Shown: positions 17,774-30,627 of the stretch, piece by piece
Numbering within the stretch: position 1 is the first letter of the stretch
How the letters are laid out: each line of letters opens with the position of its first letter
Assembly: GCA_027621535.1 (NCBI GenBank)
Contig: JAQCBB010000012.1
Coordinates: forward strand, 1 to 33,932
DNA from: Pseudomonadota bacterium
GTDB taxonomy: Bacteria > Pseudomonadota > Gammaproteobacteria > Burkholderiales > Methylophilaceae
DNA: 33,932 nucleotides
Direction of reading: 5' to 3'
Position numbers and translations under genes: made by a program
Notes under the pieces: model-generated
Databases searched by the model: none
Told to the model about the DNA's origin: nothing
Seen by the model: the letters and a program-made list of their open reading frames with translations, nothing else

Positions 17774-18964
17774 TTATTCAACAATCTTAGCAACAACACC
17801 CGCACCAACTGTTCGACCACCTTCACGAATCGCAAAGCGTAAACCTTCCTCCATTGCAATCGGAGCAATCAATGTTGCTGTAATAGATACATTGTCACCT
17901 GGCATCACCATTTCTGTACCTGCCGGTAATTCCACTGCTCCAGTTACGTCAGTAGTTCTGAAGTAGAACTGTGGACGATATCCATTGAAGAATGGAGTAT
18001 GTCGGCCGCCTTCATCTTTACTTAAACAGTAAATTTCTGCTGTAAATTTAGTATGTGGTGTAATCGAACCTGGTTTTGCAAGTACTTGTCCACGTTCAAC
18101 ATCTTCGCGTTTTGTGCCTCTTAAAAGCACACCAACGTTGTCACCTGCTTGACCTTCGTCAAGTAGTTTACGGAACATTTCAACACCGGTACATACTGTT
18201 TTTTGAGTTGCTTTAATACCAATAATTTCAAGTTCTTCGTTGACCTTCACAATGCCTCGCTCAATTCGGCCAGTTACCACAGTACCTCGACCAGAGATAG
18301 AGAACACGTCCTCAACTGGCATCAAGAATGTACCGTCCACTGCACGTTCTGGGGTAGGAATGTATGAATCAAGCGCATCAGCCAATTTTAAAATTGCTGG
18401 TTCGCCAATTTCTGATTGATCACCTTCTAAAGCTTTTAATGCAGAACCCATAATAATTGGGGTGTCATCACCAGGGAATTCATATTTATTCAATAGGTCG
18501 CGTACTTCCATTTCAACTAACTCGAGTAATTCTTTATCGTCAACCATGTCAGCTTTGTTCAGAAATACAATAATGTATGGCACACCCACTTGGCGAGATA
18601 ATAAAATATGTTCACGTGTTTGTGGCATTGGGCCATCAGCAGCAGAACAAACTAAAATAGCACCGTCCATTTGAGCAGCGCCGGTAATCATGTTTTTCAC
18701 ATAATCCGCATGGCCTGGACAATCAACGTGAGCGTAATGACGACTTGCAGTTTCATATTCAACGTGAGCTGTGTTGATTGTAATTCCACGCGCTCTTTCT
18801 TCAGGTGCTGAATCGATCTGATCATAACCTTTTGCTTCACCACCAAATTTTTTTGTTAATACTGTAGTGATTGCAGCTGTTAATGTTGTTTTACCATGAT
18901 CCACGTGGCCAATAGTGCCGACGTTTACATGGGGTTTGGTACGCTCAAATTTACCTTTAGCCAT
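17774..18964 (-). CDS. tuf: elongation factor Tu
   Basis: GTPase that delivers aminoacyl-tRNA to the ribosomal A site. It has 396 residues, the betaproteobacterial length. Domain 1 carries GHVDHGKT (19-26), the switch I region RGITIN, DCPGH (about 81-85) and NKAD (about 136-139). Domains 2 and 3 follow, with [13 protein letters not shown] and the ending [15 protein letters not shown]. It lies 18 bp after fusA, as in the str operon. Codon use appears less AT-biased than in the neighbours, as expected for the most abundant protein. A second tuf copy often lies just upstream of the tRNA-Trp gene, beyond the right edge. Confidence 0.99.
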   Translation of the reverse strand: MAKGKFERTKPHVNVGTIGHVDHGKTTLTAAITTVLTKKFGGEAKGYDQIDSAPEERARGITINTAHVEYETASRHYAHVDCPGHADYVKNMITGAAQMDGAILVCSAADGPMPQTREHILLSRQVGVPYIIVFLNKADMVDDKELLELVEMEVRDLLNKYEFPGDDTPIIMGSALKALEGDQSEIGEPAILKLADALDSYIPTPERAVDGTFLMPVEDVFSISGRGTVVTGRIERGIVKVNEELEIIGIKATQKTVCTGVEMFRKLLDEGQAGDNVGVLLRGTKREDVERGQVLAKPGSITPHTKFTAEIYCLSKDEGGRHTPFFNGYRPQFYFRTTDVTGAVELPAGTEMVMPGDNVSITATLIAPIAMEEGLRFAIREGGRTVGAGVVAKIVE

Positions 18965-18982
18965 AATATATTCCTTAAAAAA

Positions 18983-21079
18983 TTACTCTTTGTTCATAAT
19001 TGCTTCGGCAATATTTCTAGGTGCCTCAGCGTAATGTTTAAATTCCATCGAATACGTTGCCCTACCTTGACTCAACGATCTTAATGTTGTTGAATAACCG
19101 AACATTTCTGATAATGGAACCTCAACAGTAATAACTTTGCCCAATGCATTGTCATCCATCCCTTGAACAATACCGCGACGTGATGAAAGATCACCCATTA
19201 CATCACCCATATAATCTTCAGGCGTTTCAACTTCAACGGCCATCATTGGCTCGAGCAGAACAGGATCAGCTTTACGGCAAGCATCTTTAAATGCAAAAGA
19301 TGCAGCCATTTTAAATGCATTTTCATTCGAATCAACGTCATGATAAGAACCATCAAAAAGCGTGACCTTTACATCTTCGATCGGATAACCAGCTAGAACT
19401 CCAGCTACAATCGTTTCTTGTAAACCTTTATCAACTGCAGGAATGAATTCACGTGGAACTGTTCCACCTTTAATTGCATCAATAAATTCGTAACCTTTAC
19501 CTTGTTCATTAGGCTCAACTTTTAACCACACATGGCCATACTGACCTTTACCACCTGACTGTTTAACAAATTTACCTTCTGCTTCAACTGGCTTTTTAAT
19601 CGCTTCACGATAAGCAACCTGAGGGGACCCAATATTGGCCTCAACATTAAATTCCCGTTTCATACGATCAACCAAAATTTCAAGGTGGAGCTCCCCCATT
19701 CCAGAAATAATCGTTTGATTTGTCTCTGGATCTGATTTAACGCGGAAAGATGGATCTTCTTGTGCTAAACGATTTAGAGCAATACCCATTTTTTCTTGGT
19801 CAGCTTTTGTTTTGGGTTCAACAGCAACATGAATTACTGGTTCTGGGAATATCATTCTCTCGAGTACAATTTCTTCTTTACCAATAGCGCAAAGTGTATC
19901 GCCGGTAGTTACATCTTTAAGACCCACAGCCGCAGCAATATCACCTGCTCGAACTTCTTTAATCTCTTCTCTCGAGTTAGCATGCATCTGCAATATTCGT
20001 CCAAGTCGCTCTTTTTTCCCTTTTACAGCGTTTTGTACTGAGTCGCCAGCATTAATCATGCCAGAATAAACTCTAAAAAAGGTTAAAGAACCTACAAAAG
20101 GGTCAGTCATTATTTTAAATGCTAATGCGGAGAATGGCTCCTCATCGCTAGGCTTACGTGACATCTCTTTTTCACCAGAAGTGTCGGTACCTTTAATTGC
20201 TGGTACATCAATTGGTGATGGCATTAATTCAACAACTTTATCAAGCATTGCTTGTACACCTTTATTTTTGAAAGCAGAGCCTAATAACATTGGTACAATT
20301 TCATTCGAAATTGTTCTAATTCTCAAACCCTCAAGAATTTCTTTTTCTGATAAATCACCTGTTTCAAGATATTTATTCATTATTTCTTCGTTGGCTTCTG
20401 CTGCGGTTTCTACAAGCTTGCTTCTCCATTCATTGCAGGTGTCAACGAGATCAGTCGGAATATCGCGGTAATCAAATGTCATCCCCATTGAGGCTTCATC
20501 CCAATAAATTGCTCGCATTTTAATTAAATCTACAACACCTTCAAAGGTTTCTGCAGCACCAATTGGTACTTGAAGCGGAATAGGATTGGCTTTTAAACGA
20601 GCTCTCATCTGATCATGAACCTTAAAAAAATCAGCCCCCATACGATCCATTTTATTAACGAACGCTAGGCGCGGTACATTGTATTTATTTGCCTGCCTCC
20701 AAACTGTTTCAGATTGAGGCTGAACTCCACCAACCGCACAATACACCATGCATGCGCCATCTAATACTCGCATTGATCGCTCTACTTCAATAGTAAAATC
20801 TACGTGGCCAGGTGTATCAATTATATTGATACGGTGTTCATTAAATTGTTTTGCCATACCTGACCAAAAGCATGTTGTTGCTGCTGATGTAATCGTGATA
20901 CCACGTTCTTGTTCTTGCTCCATCCAATCCATTATAGCCGCTCCATCGTGAACCTCACCGATTTTATGACTCACACCAGTGTAATAGAGGACACGCTCAG
21001 TAGTTGTGGTTTTCCCAGCATCGATGTGTGCACTAATACCGATATTTCTGTATCTTTCAATTGGGGTTTTACGGGCCAC
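18983..21079 (-). CDS. fusA: elongation factor G, GTG start
   Basis: GTPase that drives translocation and, with RRF, ribosome recycling. It has 698 residues with all five EF-G domains. The P-loop is AHIDAGKT (17-24), then [16 protein letters not shown] (about 88-92) and NKMDR (about 142-146). Later come [25 protein letters not shown] (domain III/IV border) and [20 protein letters not shown] in domain V. The start codon is GTG (21079-21077), with AGAGGA about 8 bp upstream. It lies between rpsG and tuf with about 18 bp on each side, as in the str operon. Confidence 0.99.
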   Translation of the reverse strand: MARKTPIERYRNIGISAHIDAGKTTTTERVLYYTGVSHKIGEVHDGAAIMDWMEQEQERGITITSAATTCFWSGMAKQFNEHRINIIDTPGHVDFTIEVERSMRVLDGACMVYCAVGGVQPQSETVWRQANKYNVPRLAFVNKMDRMGADFFKVHDQMRARLKANPIPLQVPIGAAETFEGVVDLIKMRAIYWDEASMGMTFDYRDIPTDLVDTCNEWRSKLVETAAEANEEIMNKYLETGDLSEKEILEGLRIRTISNEIVPMLLGSAFKNKGVQAMLDKVVELMPSPIDVPAIKGTDTSGEKEMSRKPSDEEPFSALAFKIMTDPFVGSLTFFRVYSGMINAGDSVQNAVKGKKERLGRILQMHANSREEIKEVRAGDIAAAVGLKDVTTGDTLCAIGKEEIVLERMIFPEPVIHVAVEPKTKADQEKMGIALNRLAQEDPSFRVKSDPETNQTIISGMGELHLEILVDRMKREFNVEANIGSPQVAYREAIKKPVEAEGKFVKQSGGKGQYGHVWLKVEPNEQGKGYEFIDAIKGGTVPREFIPAVDKGLQETIVAGVLAGYPIEDVKVTLFDGSYHDVDSNENAFKMAASFAFKDACRKADPVLLEPMMAVEVETPEDYMGDVMGDLSSRRGIVQGMDDNALGKVITVEVPLSEMFGYSTTLRSLSQGRATYSMEFKHYAEAPRNIAEAIMNKE

Positions 21080-21098
21080 TTAATTTATCCTCTAAATA

Positions 21099-21569
21099 TT
21101 AAAAACGGAAGTGTGAAAAAGCTTTGTTTGCTTCTGCCATACGATGGACCTCTTCTCTTTTTTTCATTGCATTGCCTTTATTTTCAGAGGCATCCATTAT
21201 TTCATTAGCTAGTCGAATATCCATAGACTTTTCGTTTCGTCCACGAGCAGCGTCACGGAGCCACCTCATAGCGAGGGCTTGTCGACGAGAGGGTCTAACC
21301 TCGACTGGGACTTGATAGTTTGCACCGCCGACCCTTCTGCTCTTAACCTCAACTAATGGTTTAAGATTATCTAAAGCAGCGGAGAATACCTCAATTGGAT
21401 CTTTACCACTTTTACCTTGGACCTGATCAAATGCATTATAAATAATTCTTTCAGCAACAGCTTTTTTACCACTGGTCATTAATACATTCACAAACTTTGA
21501 AACTTCCTGGCTTCTAAACTTTGGGTCAGGTAAAATTTCTCTTTTCGGAACTTCTCTTCTTCTTGGCAT
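21099..21569 (-). CDS. rpsG: 30S ribosomal protein S7
   Basis: Nucleates the small-subunit head and contacts E-site tRNA; in E. coli it represses the str operon by binding the rpsL-rpsG spacer. It has 156 residues, starts [18 protein letters not shown], and shows the signature [21 protein letters not shown] and [30 protein letters not shown]. The spacer to rpsL here is only 18 bp, so the long S7-binding structure of the E. coli spacer has no room. Confidence 0.98.
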   Translation of the reverse strand: MPRRREVPKREILPDPKFRSQEVSKFVNVLMTSGKKAVAERIIYNAFDQVQGKSGKDPIEVFSAALDNLKPLVEVKSRRVGGANYQVPVEVRPSRRQALAMRWLRDAARGRNEKSMDIRLANEIMDASENKGNAMKKREEVHRMAEANKAFSHFRF

Positions 21570-21587
21570 AGTTTTAACCTTTTGAAA

Positions 21588-21965
21588 TTAAGCTTCTTTA
21601 GGGCGCTTTGCGCCGTATTTAGATCTTGATTGTTTTCTATCGTTTACGCCAGCCGTATCAAGACTTCCACGAACTGTATGATAACGAACACCGGGTAAGT
21701 CTTTTACTCGACCACCACGAATTAAAACAACAGAATGTTCTTGGAGGTTGTGTCCTTCACCACCAATATAACTAATTACTTCATAGCCAGTAGTTAATCT
21801 TACTTTAGCTACTTTTCTTAAAGCTGAGTTAGGCTTTTTCGGAGTTGTGGTATAAACGCGAGTACAAACACCTCTTTTTTGAGGTGAAGCTTCGAGCGCA
21901 GGTACCTTACTTTTCTCAACGATTCGCTTTCTTGGCTTACGAATTAATTGGTTAATGGTTGGCAT
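21588..21965 (-). CDS. rpsL: 30S ribosomal protein S12
   Basis: Decoding-centre protein that monitors codon-anticodon pairing. It has 125 residues and starts [25 protein letters not shown]. The two loops where streptomycin-resistance changes occur look wild type: [18 protein letters not shown] and [17 protein letters not shown]. The aspartate in the second loop is the usual methylthiolation site. It is the first gene after the strong promoter at 22036-22064. Confidence 0.98.
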   Translation of the reverse strand: MPTINQLIRKPRKRIVEKSKVPALEASPQKRGVCTRVYTTTPKKPNSALRKVAKVRLTTGYEVISYIGGEGHNLQEHSVVLIRGGRVKDLPGVRYHTVRGSLDTAGVNDRKQSRSKYGAKRPKEA

Positions 21966-21998
21966 AAAATTCCTTAAATTATCTTTAATTAATAAATC

Positions 21999-22038
21999 AA
22001 TCTTGTACTTTTTATATTACTGAAAAAAGCACAAGATT
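21999..22038 (-). other. long inverted repeat at the str promoter start site
   Basis: Two 15-base arms (21999-22013 and 22024-22038) around a 10-base centre pair fully, apart from one G-T wobble when read as minus-strand RNA. The upstream arm overlaps the last bases of the -10 box and the expected start of transcription, so only the inner part of the stem would be in the RNA. No T run follows directly. It could be an operator-like DNA site or an RNA leader hairpin. Confidence 0.65.
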
Positions 22039-22064
22039 TTATTGTTCTTCCCACAGATTGTCAA
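22036..22064 (-). promoter_or_regulatory. strong promoter for the str cluster (rpsL-rpsG-fusA-tuf-rpsJ)
   Basis: On the minus strand a consensus TTGACA (22064-22059), a 17-bp spacer and TAAAAT (22041-22036) lie in the 108-bp gap after rpoC. It is the best promoter match in the window. No intrinsic terminator after rpoC is visible, so rpsL can probably also be reached by read-through from rpoBC. Confidence 0.85.
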
Positions 22065-22073
22065 CTGTTTTTA

Positions 22074-25000
22074 TTATTCAGCTGCTTCATCTCCGTTTGG
22101 AGATTGAACATCTGGGCTTTCACTTGCTATCTCCTCTATCACTTCAGTTTCAATAGTAAAAAGCGCTTCTGCCTCTTTTAATTGAGGACTTTGTTCTTGC
22201 TCAACGATGTGTGTATCAGGATTCATCACATCCGCATTTTCTTTTCTAGCCTTATGATATGCTAGTCCAGTACCCGCAGGAATTAAACGCCCAACAATCA
22301 CATTTTCTTTTAGTCCACGTAGCACATCACGTTTACCTAAAATTGCCGCCTCAGTTAACACTCGAGTAGTCTCTTGGAAGGATGCGGCTGAGATAAATGA
22401 ATCGGTAGATAAGGATGCTTTTGTAATACCCAATAGAACGTACTCATATTCAGCTGGATTTTTATCCTGAGCTAATACTTCATCATTTTTATTTAAAACC
22501 ACTGCTCTTTCAAGTTGCTCACCTGTAATGAATCCTGTATCACCTGCATCTGTTATTTTTACTCTTCTGAGCATCTGTTTAACAATAACTTCGATATGCT
22601 TATCATTGATTTTAACGCCCTGGAGTCTATACACATCCTGAACCTCATCAATCACGTATCTAGCTAATGCTTCGCGACCTTGAAGTCTCAATATATCTGC
22701 AGGATCAGCTGGTCCATCAACAATAATCTCACCTTTTGTTACTACTTGTCCATCATGCACTGTAATATGTTTATCTTTTGGGATCAAAAACTCCTGAGCC
22801 TCACCATCAGTGTCTGTAATAACTAACCTTTGCTTTCCTTTGGTGTCTTTACCAAAAGAAACCGTTCCAGTTATTTCAGCAAGAATGCCTGCATCTTTTG
22901 GTGCTCTTGCTTCGAGTAACTCGGCTACACGTGGTAAGCCTCCAGTTATATCTCTTGTTTTTGATGATTCTTGGGGAATTCTCGCGATCACATCACCTAC
23001 ACTAATACCTTGACCATCTGTAACCGTAATGATGTAGCCTAGCTGAAAAGTTACGTTAACTGGATTTTCAGTTCCAGAAAGTTTCACTTCATTTCCTGTG
23101 CTATCCAAAAGCTTAATTTGTGGTCGGCTAGATTTAGATTGTGTTCCTTTTTGTTTTGAATCTATTACAACAAGAGTTGACAGTCCTGTTACGTCATCAA
23201 TCTGTTTGGTAACTGTAATTCCCTCTTCAACGTTTTCAAATTTTGCCACACCAGAATACTCTGAGATGATAGGTCGTGTATGCGGATCCCAATTGGCAAG
23301 AATTTCACCCGCTTTAACTTTTTTCCCATCAGAAACAGATAATGTTGCGCCATAAGGTACTTTATGAGTTTCTTTTTCACGTCCGTTTTCATCTTCGATA
23401 ATAAATTCACCATTTCTTGAAATAATAATTTGTTCATTTCTTGTATTGGTAACGTATCTCATTGTTGATGTGAACCTGACCGTACCAGAGGATTTTACTT
23501 CGATTTGACTTACCGCAGCTGAACGTGAAGCAGCACCACCAATATGGAACGTACGCATTGTTAACTGCGTACCTGGCTCTCCGATCGATTGCGCAGCTAT
23601 TACCCCAACTGCTTCACCTTCACTGATCAGATTACCTCGACCTAAGTCACGACCATAACATTTGGAACAAATACCATGCCTTGTATCACAGGTTAGGGCT
23701 GTTCTTACTTTCACCTCATCAATACCAAGTGATTCAATTTTTTCTACTTCATCCTCATTGATTAATGTCCCTGCGGGATAGAGAACATCTTGCGTTGACG
23801 GATCTTGAATATCCAACGCAGCCACACGCCCAAGTATCCGATCACCCAGAGGTTCAACAACCTCGCCTCCTTTGATTAAGGCCTTAGTAACCAAACCTTC
23901 TTCGGTTCCGCAATCTTGTTCCACTACCACTAAATCTTGGGTTACATCAACAAGTCTGCGGGTTAAATAGCCGGAGTTAGCTGTTTTTAAAGCAGTATCA
24001 GCAAGACCTTTTCGAGCACCGTGAGTTGATATGAAGTATTGCAATACATTTAATCCATCTCTAAAGTTAGCTGTAATCGGTGTCTCAATAATTGAACCGT
24101 CAGGGCGAGCCATCAGTCCTCGCATACCCGCTAACTGACGAACCTGAGCAGCAGAACCCCGTGCACCAGAGTCAGCCATCATATAAATAGAATTGAATGA
24201 CTCTTGTCTTAATAAATTACCGTCATTATCTTTTAATTGTTTTCCGTCAGATCCAAACACTGGCTCTTCTTTTAATTTCTTCATCATTGCATCAGCAATT
24301 TTATCGCCTGCTCTGCCCCAGATATCTACAACTTTGTTGTATCTTTCGCCTTGCGTAACCAATCCAGATGAATATTGATCCTGAATCTCTTTAACTTCTG
24401 CTTCAGCATTTTCAAGAATAGATGTTTTTTCTTGAGGCACTAACATGTCATGAATTGAAATAGACATACCTGCTTTAGTCGCATAGGTATAACCTGTATT
24501 CATTAATTTATCAGCAAGTATTACTGTATCTTTGATACCAATCTTTCTAAATCCAGTATTGATTAACTTTGAAATTTCTTTTTTCTTTAAAGATTTATTT
24601 ATCAATTCGAATGGAAGTCCTGCAGGAAGAATTTCACTTAAAATTGCGCGACCTACAGTCGTTTCGTAACGGTTAATTTTTGCCGTTTTACTTCCATCAA
24701 AGTTTAATTCAAACTCTTTAATTCGAACTGTTATTCTTGCATGAAGATCGACAGCTCTGGCATCATATGCTCTTTGCACTTCAGATACATCACTAAATAT
24801 TTTTCCTTCGCCTTTAGCAGCGACTTTTTCACGAGTCATGTAATAAAGTCCAAGCACAATATCTTGAGAAGGGACAATAATAGGCTCACCGTTAGCTGGT
24901 GAAAGAACATTGTTTGAGGCCAACATTAAAGTTCTTGCTTCCATTTGTGCCTCTAAAGAGAGAGGAACATGGACCGCCATTTGATCTCCATCAAAGTCAG

Positions 25001-26375
25001 CATTAAAGGCTGCACAAACTAGGGGATGAAGCTGGATCGCTTTTCCTTCAATTAAGACCGGTTCGAAAGCTTGAATACCCAGTCTATGTAAAGTTGGTGC
25101 TCTATTCAATAGAACTGGATGCTCCTTAATAACATCTTCAAGAATGTCCCAAACTTCAGGGCCCTCTTCTTCAACTTTTTTCTTAGCAGCTTTTATTGTC
25201 GTGGCTAAGCCAAGTAATTCTAGTTTATTAAAAATAAAAGGTTTAAATAACTCTAAAGCCATCTTTTTAGGGAGGCCACATTGATGAAGTTTTAATTGAG
25301 GACCAGTAACAATCACTGATCGTCCTGAATAGTCAACCCGTTTACCAAGTAAGTTTTGTCTAAAGCGGCCGCCCTTGCCTTTAATCATGTCTGCAAGAGA
25401 TTTTAAAGGACGCTTGTTTGCGCCAGTCATTACTTTACCTCTTCTGCCATTATCTAGAAGTGAATCAACAGATTCTTGAAGCATTCTTTTTTCATTTCTT
25501 AAGATAATCTCAGGGGCTCTAAGATCTAACAATCTTCTTAGTCGATTATTTCTATTAATAACCCTTCTATAAAGATCATTCAAATCTGATGTTGCAAATC
25601 GTCCCCCATCTAAAGGGACTAGAGGTCTTAGCTCGGGAGGCAAGACTGGGAGTACATCAAGAATCATCCATTCAGGTTTAATTCCTGATGTTTGAAAAGC
25701 CTCAAGTACTTTTAATCTTTTTGCAATCTTTTTAATTTTCGCTTCGGAGTTGGTACTACTTAACTCTTCTCTAAGTACTTCAACCTCCGCATTTATATCA
25801 AGCGATGATAAAAGCTGTTTAACGCCCTCAGCACCCATAACCGCTTCAAATTCATCACCGTATTCTTCAACTTTAGCGTGATAATCATCTTCAGTAAGTA
25901 ACTGTCCTTTAATTAATGGTGTTATACCAGGATCTACAACCATATAAGCTTCAAAATATAAAACGCGTTCAATATCTCTTAAGGCAATATCTAGAACCAT
26001 ACCCAATCTACTAGGTAAACTTTTCAAAAACCAAATATGTGCTACAGGTGCAGCAAGATCAATATGTCCCATTCTTTCACGACGAACTTTAGATAAGGTG
26101 ACTTCAACTCCACACTTCTCACAAATGACACCACGATGTTTTAGTCTCTTATATTTACCACAAAGACATTCGTAATCTTTAACCGGTCCAAAAATTTTTG
26201 CACAAAACAAACCATCTCTTTCTGGTTTGAATGTTCGATAGTTAATTGTCTCTGGCTTTTTAACTTCACCATAAGACCAAGATCTTATTTTTTCTGGAGA
26301 TGCAAGTGCTATCTTAATCGCATCAAATTCCTCTTCATGGGTAACCTGTCTAAAAAGGTCTAATAAAGCTTTCAT
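22074..26375 (-). CDS. rpoC: DNA-directed RNA polymerase subunit beta'
   Basis: Largest polymerase subunit, carrying the catalytic Mg2+ site. It has 1433 residues (E. coli 1407). The N-terminal zinc site shows [20 protein letters not shown]. The catalytic loop [12 protein letters not shown] is at about 457-468, followed by the bridge helix and trigger loop regions ([36 protein letters not shown]). The second zinc site is formed by a cysteine in [11 protein letters not shown] and by [16 protein letters not shown]. The C-terminal end has an acidic tail ([14 protein letters not shown]). It lies 15 bp after rpoB. Confidence 0.99.
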   Translation of the reverse strand: MKALLDLFRQVTHEEEFDAIKIALASPEKIRSWSYGEVKKPETINYRTFKPERDGLFCAKIFGPVKDYECLCGKYKRLKHRGVICEKCGVEVTLSKVRRERMGHIDLAAPVAHIWFLKSLPSRLGMVLDIALRDIERVLYFEAYMVVDPGITPLIKGQLLTEDDYHAKVEEYGDEFEAVMGAEGVKQLLSSLDINAEVEVLREELSSTNSEAKIKKIAKRLKVLEAFQTSGIKPEWMILDVLPVLPPELRPLVPLDGGRFATSDLNDLYRRVINRNNRLRRLLDLRAPEIILRNEKRMLQESVDSLLDNGRRGKVMTGANKRPLKSLADMIKGKGGRFRQNLLGKRVDYSGRSVIVTGPQLKLHQCGLPKKMALELFKPFIFNKLELLGLATTIKAAKKKVEEEGPEVWDILEDVIKEHPVLLNRAPTLHRLGIQAFEPVLIEGKAIQLHPLVCAAFNADFDGDQMAVHVPLSLEAQMEARTLMLASNNVLSPANGEPIIVPSQDIVLGLYYMTREKVAAKGEGKIFSDVSEVQRAYDARAVDLHARITVRIKEFELNFDGSKTAKINRYETTVGRAILSEILPAGLPFELINKSLKKKEISKLINTGFRKIGIKDTVILADKLMNTGYTYATKAGMSISIHDMLVPQEKTSILENAEAEVKEIQDQYSSGLVTQGERYNKVVDIWGRAGDKIADAMMKKLKEEPVFGSDGKQLKDNDGNLLRQESFNSIYMMADSGARGSAAQVRQLAGMRGLMARPDGSIIETPITANFRDGLNVLQYFISTHGARKGLADTALKTANSGYLTRRLVDVTQDLVVVEQDCGTEEGLVTKALIKGGEVVEPLGDRILGRVAALDIQDPSTQDVLYPAGTLINEDEVEKIESLGIDEVKVRTALTCDTRHGICSKCYGRDLGRGNLISEGEAVGVIAAQSIGEPGTQLTMRTFHIGGAASRSAAVSQIEVKSSGTVRFTSTMRYVTNTRNEQIIISRNGEFIIEDENGREKETHKVPYGATLSVSDGKKVKAGEILANWDPHTRPIISEYSGVAKFENVEEGITVTKQIDDVTGLSTLVVIDSKQKGTQSKSSRPQIKLLDSTGNEVKLSGTENPVNVTFQLGYIITVTDGQGISVGDVIARIPQESSKTRDITGGLPRVAELLEARAPKDAGILAEITGTVSFGKDTKGKQRLVITDTDGEAQEFLIPKDKHITVHDGQVVTKGEIIVDGPADPADILRLQGREALARYVIDEVQDVYRLQGVKINDKHIEVIVKQMLRRVKITDAGDTGFITGEQLERAVVLNKNDEVLAQDKNPAEYEYVLLGITKASLSTDSFISAASFQETTRVLTEAAILGKRDVLRGLKENVIVGRLIPAGTGLAYHKARKENADVMNPDTHIVEQEQSPQLKEAEALFTIETEVIEEIASESPDVQSPNGDEAAE

Positions 26376-26390
26376 GCATAATCTCCTTAA

Positions 26391-29300
26391 TTAATCTCTG
26401 TCTAAATCGATATCGATTGCTAATGATCGTATCTCTTTGGTTAAAACATTAAATGACTCTGGCATTCCTGCGTTAATCTTGTGCTCACCTTTTACAATAT
26501 TTTCGTAAACTTTGGTTCTTCCAGACACATCATCAGATTTCACTGTTAACATTTCTTGCAAAGTATACGACGCACCATAAGCCTCAAGAGCCCAAACTTC
26601 CATTTCACCGAATCTCTGCCCACCAAACTGAGCTTTACCTCCTAGCGGTTGTTGTGTCACCAGTGAGTATGGCCCAGTTGAACGGGCATGCATTTTGTCA
26701 TCAACCAAATGGTGAAGCTTGAGAACATGCATATAGCCAACTGTGACTGGTCTTTCAAACGCGTCCCCAGTTCGGCCATCAAATAATTGAAGTTGAGTTT
26801 TGTGCGAAGAAAAATTTAATTTCTTTGTTAACTCATGATCATTTGGGTATGCAAGATCAAGCATATATTGGATATCTGATTCAGCAGCACCATCAAAAAC
26901 TGATGTTGCAAATGGAACGCCCTGTTTGAGATGGTGAGCCATTTCTAAAACTTCACTATCTTTTAACGACTTAATATCTTCTTTCTTACCTGATGATTCA
27001 TTGTAAATTTTTTCTAGAAGCTCTCTGATTTCTGCAACTTTTCTTTGCTCATTGAGCATTTCATCAATTCTATTACCCAAGCCTTTTGCTGCCCAGCCTA
27101 AATGTACCTCGAGAATTTGCCCAATATTCATTCGTGATGGAACGCCAAGTGGATTTAAAACTATATCAAGCGTTGTACCGTCTGCCATATGTGGCATATC
27201 CTCAACTGGAACAATTTTTGAAATAACACCCTTGTTACCATGTCGTCCAGCCATTTTATCTCCTGGCTGAATTCTTCTTTTCACGGCTAAATAGACTTTT
27301 ACCATTTTTTGAACACCAGGTTGTAACTCATCTCCTTGTGTCAACTTCTGTTTTTTCTCTTGGTAGCGTGTATCAAAATCTTTTTTAGCTTTGTTTAAAT
27401 TTTCTTTAAGTGATTCTAATGATTTTGAATCTTTATCATCGCTTAAACGAATATCAAACCACTCATATTTACCAATTTCTTTTAATTGATCTTTGGTTAT
27501 TTTGTCACCTTTTTTTATCCCTTTAGGTCCACCGGAAACAGATTTTCCAAGGATTAATTTTTCAATACGTGAAAAGGTATCTTCCTCAACGATTCTCAGT
27601 TGATCATTAAGGTCTAATTCAAAATCGCGCAACTGATCCTGAATGATTTGTTCAGCTCTATCATCTCGATCAATACCTTCACGAGTAAAGACTTGAACAT
27701 CAATTACAGTTCCTGACATTCCCGATGGTACTCTTAGGCTTGTATCCTTAACATCAGAAGCTTTTTCTCCAAAGATTGCTCTTAGAAGTTTTTCTTCAGG
27801 AGTTAATTGGGTCTCACCTTTTGGCGTTACTTTACCAACTAGGACATCACCGGCCTCAACCTCTGCTCCCACATAAATTATTCCTGACTCATCAAGCCGA
27901 CCTAACATTCTTTCAGACAGATTAGATATATCTCGAGTTATTTCTTCAGGACCTAATTTTGTATCTCTCGAAAAAACGGACAGCTCTTCAATATGAACTG
28001 AAGTATAGCGATCATCAGCTACAACTTTTTCCGAAATTAAAATAGAGTCTTCAAAGTTATAACCATTCCAAGGCATAAAACCAACAAGCATATTTTGCCC
28101 GAGGGCTAATTCGCCAATGTCAGTTGAAGCACCATCAGCAATAATATCTCCACGAGAAATAGCATCTCCAATTTTTACTAATGGTTTTTGATTAATATTT
28201 GTATTTTGGTTTGAACGAGTATATTTAGTTAAATTGTAAATATCGACGCCAACATCATCAGCTGAGGTTTCTTTATCATTTACTTTAACAACAATTCTTC
28301 TTGAATCAACATAATCAACAACCCCGCCTCTTTGAGCTTGAACAGTTGTTCCAGAATCCATCGCAACGGTTCTCTCAATGCCTGTACCCACTAATGCTTT
28401 TTCTGCTCGTAGGCACGGAACAGCTTGACGTTGCATATTCGCACCCATAAGAGCTCTGTTTGCATCATCATGCTCAAGAAACGGAATTAAAGATGCAGCA
28501 ACAGAAACAATTTGTCCTGGAGCAACATCCATGTAATTAATTTCATTCTTATTAGTTAAAACGAATTCATTTTTATATCGACTAGAAACCAGATCTTCTT
28601 TGAATTTTGATTTTTCATCTAAATCTGAATTCGCTTGAGCGATCGTGAACTGACTTTCTTCAATCGCTGACAAATAGTCAATTTCCGCTGAAACTTTTCC
28701 ATTTTCAACTCTTCGATAAGGCGTTTCCAAGAAACCATATCTATTAGTCTTAGCAAACAAAGCTAATGAATTTATTAAACCAATATTCGGTCCTTCTGGC
28801 GTTTCAATGGGGCAAACACGTCCATAATGAGTTGAGTGTACATCACGAACTTCAAAACCAGCTCTTTCTCGGGTTAAGCCGCCAGGGCCTAGTGCAGAAA
28901 CTCTGCGTTTGTGAGTAATTTCTGATAATGGGTTAGTTTGATCCATAAATTGAGACAACTGTGATGATCCAAAAAACTCTCTGATTGCACTTGAAATAGG
29001 CTTTGAGTTTATCAAATCATGAGGCATGAGATTATCTGCCTCTGCTTGGCCAAGTCTTTCTTTTACAGCTCTTTCAACTCGAACTAGTCCAGTTCTAAAC
29101 TGATTCTCAACTAACTCACCAACCGAGCGAATACGTCTATTTCCTAAATGATCAATGTCATCAATCTCACCACGGCCATTTCTTAATTCAACTAAAATAC
29201 CAACCACGGCTAAAATATCATCAACGGAAAGGGTTCCATCTCCCTCATCGTTTTTTTGACCTACCCGATTATAGAATCTTTGCATCCACCCCGAAGCTTT

Positions 29301-30560
29301 TTCAAAACTTTTAGGGTAGGCACGTCGATTAAATTTCATTCTTCCTACATCCGAAAGATCATATCTATCTGCAGAGAAAAACATTCCTTCAAAAAGAGCC
29401 TTAACTGAGTCTTCAGTTGGCGGCTCACCAGGACGCATCATTCTATAAATAGCTACTCGTGCTGAATATTCATCTGGGATCTCATCGGTTGTTAACGTAT
29501 GAGAAATAAAATCGCCTTGATCAAGATCATTAAAATACAATGTTTCAAATTGCTTAGTCCCTAAATCTTTTATTTTTTCAAGTAGCTCTTCAGTAATTTC
29601 AGCATTCGCTTCTGCCAATACTTCACCTGAATCTGAATCAATAATGCTTTTTACGATTTTTCTTCCAATTAAGTAATCGTCTGGAACTTCTATACTTTTA
29701 ACGCCAGCTTTTTCAATTTCCCTGATATGTTTTACAGTGATTCTCTTATCTTTAGAAATGATTACATTTCCTTTTTTATCAGAGATGTCAAATTTAGCGA
29801 TTTCACCCCTCAATCTTTCAGGGAATAATGTGAAGTTAATTTTATTCTTTACGATTTCAAAATGATCAAAATCATAAAATGAAGATAAAATTTCCCCTGA
29901 TGAAAGGCCTAAGGCTTTCAAAAGCGTTGTTAAAGGCATTTTTCTTCTTCGATCAATCCTGAAATATAAATAATCTTTTGGATCAAACTCAAAATCAAGC
30001 CACGAACCTCGGTAGGGAATAATTCTTGCAGAAAAAAGAAGCTTTCCTGAGCTGTGTGTTTTTCCTTTGTCATGCTCAAAGAAAACTCCAGGGCTTCGGT
30101 GAAGCTGTGACACAATAACTCTTTCCGTACCGTTAATAACAAAAGAACCATTATTTGTCATCAGCGGCATTTCGCCCATATATACTTCTTGTTCCTTAAC
30201 TTCTTTAACAGTAGGTTCTGACGCTTCCTTGTCCATAATCGATAAACGAACTTTTACTCTCAAAGGCACGCCATATGTGAGGCCTCTTAATTGACACTCT
30301 TTAACATCAAAAACAATTTTTCCTAACGAGTATGAAACAAAATCTAATTTTGCATTTCCTGAATGGCTTGAAATTGGGAACACTGAATTAAAAGTATTCT
30401 GCAAACCCTGATCTTTTCTTTGGTAAACGGGTACATCCATTTGTAGGTAATCTCTGTAAGATTCCAGTTGCATGGATAAAAGATAAGGAACTTCAACAAC
30501 TGTTTGTCGTTTTGCAAAGTTCTTTCTTAAGCGTTTCTTCTCGGTAAAGGAATAGCTCAT
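26391..30560 (-). CDS. rpoB: DNA-directed RNA polymerase subunit beta
   Basis: Second-largest polymerase subunit and rifampicin target. The start chosen is ATG at 30560, giving [18 protein letters not shown], with GGAG 5 bp before it. The frame is open 27 codons further, into an AT-only palindrome, and that extension is unlike the family. Length is 1389 residues (E. coli 1342). The rifampicin pocket around residues 532-556 reads [21 protein letters not shown] then VSALGPGGL. The residues matching E. coli Asp516, His526 and Ser531 are present, so sensitivity is expected; Asn518 is Thr. Later come [15 protein letters not shown] and the C-terminal [18 protein letters not shown]. Confidence 0.99.
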   Translation of the reverse strand: MSYSFTEKKRLRKNFAKRQTVVEVPYLLSMQLESYRDYLQMDVPVYQRKDQGLQNTFNSVFPISSHSGNAKLDFVSYSLGKIVFDVKECQLRGLTYGVPLRVKVRLSIMDKEASEPTVKEVKEQEVYMGEMPLMTNNGSFVINGTERVIVSQLHRSPGVFFEHDKGKTHSSGKLLFSARIIPYRGSWLDFEFDPKDYLYFRIDRRRKMPLTTLLKALGLSSGEILSSFYDFDHFEIVKNKINFTLFPERLRGEIAKFDISDKKGNVIISKDKRITVKHIREIEKAGVKSIEVPDDYLIGRKIVKSIIDSDSGEVLAEANAEITEELLEKIKDLGTKQFETLYFNDLDQGDFISHTLTTDEIPDEYSARVAIYRMMRPGEPPTEDSVKALFEGMFFSADRYDLSDVGRMKFNRRAYPKSFEKASGWMQRFYNRVGQKNDEGDGTLSVDDILAVVGILVELRNGRGEIDDIDHLGNRRIRSVGELVENQFRTGLVRVERAVKERLGQAEADNLMPHDLINSKPISSAIREFFGSSQLSQFMDQTNPLSEITHKRRVSALGPGGLTRERAGFEVRDVHSTHYGRVCPIETPEGPNIGLINSLALFAKTNRYGFLETPYRRVENGKVSAEIDYLSAIEESQFTIAQANSDLDEKSKFKEDLVSSRYKNEFVLTNKNEINYMDVAPGQIVSVAASLIPFLEHDDANRALMGANMQRQAVPCLRAEKALVGTGIERTVAMDSGTTVQAQRGGVVDYVDSRRIVVKVNDKETSADDVGVDIYNLTKYTRSNQNTNINQKPLVKIGDAISRGDIIADGASTDIGELALGQNMLVGFMPWNGYNFEDSILISEKVVADDRYTSVHIEELSVFSRDTKLGPEEITRDISNLSERMLGRLDESGIIYVGAEVEAGDVLVGKVTPKGETQLTPEEKLLRAIFGEKASDVKDTSLRVPSGMSGTVIDVQVFTREGIDRDDRAEQIIQDQLRDFELDLNDQLRIVEEDTFSRIEKLILGKSVSGGPKGIKKGDKITKDQLKEIGKYEWFDIRLSDDKDSKSLESLKENLNKAKKDFDTRYQEKKQKLTQGDELQPGVQKMVKVYLAVKRRIQPGDKMAGRHGNKGVISKIVPVEDMPHMADGTTLDIVLNPLGVPSRMNIGQILEVHLGWAAKGLGNRIDEMLNEQRKVAEIRELLEKIYNESSGKKEDIKSLKDSEVLEMAHHLKQGVPFATSVFDGAAESDIQYMLDLAYPNDHELTKKLNFSSHKTQLQLFDGRTGDAFERPVTVGYMHVLKLHHLVDDKMHARSTGPYSLVTQQPLGGKAQFGGQRFGEMEVWALEAYGASYTLQEMLTVKSDDVSGRTKVYENIVKGEHKINAGMPESFNVLTKEIRSLAIDIDLDRD

Positions 30561-30583
30561 AGCGTCTCCAAAGTTAACAAATA

Positions 30584-30607
30584 TATATAAAAAATATTTT
30601 TTATATA
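30584..30607. repeat. perfect 24-bp AT-only palindrome before rpoB
   Basis: TATATAAAAAA and TTTTTTATATA are perfect inverted arms around a central TA. The site starts about 24 bp before the rpoB ATG, just outside the ribosome binding site. In RNA it would be a weak all-AU hairpin; in DNA it could be a bent or easily melted site. It contains TATAAA on both strands, but no matching -35 box was found. Confidence 0.7.
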
Positions 30608-30627
30608 GACTCGAAAATAAAATAATT

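Noticed and set aside
20181-20471. Plus-strand 96-codon ORF inside fusA, and similar opposite-strand ORFs in rpoC, mgtE, rpsD and others
   Set aside because: They lie wholly inside well-conserved genes, show no recognisable protein features and follow from AT-rich codon use of the real gene.
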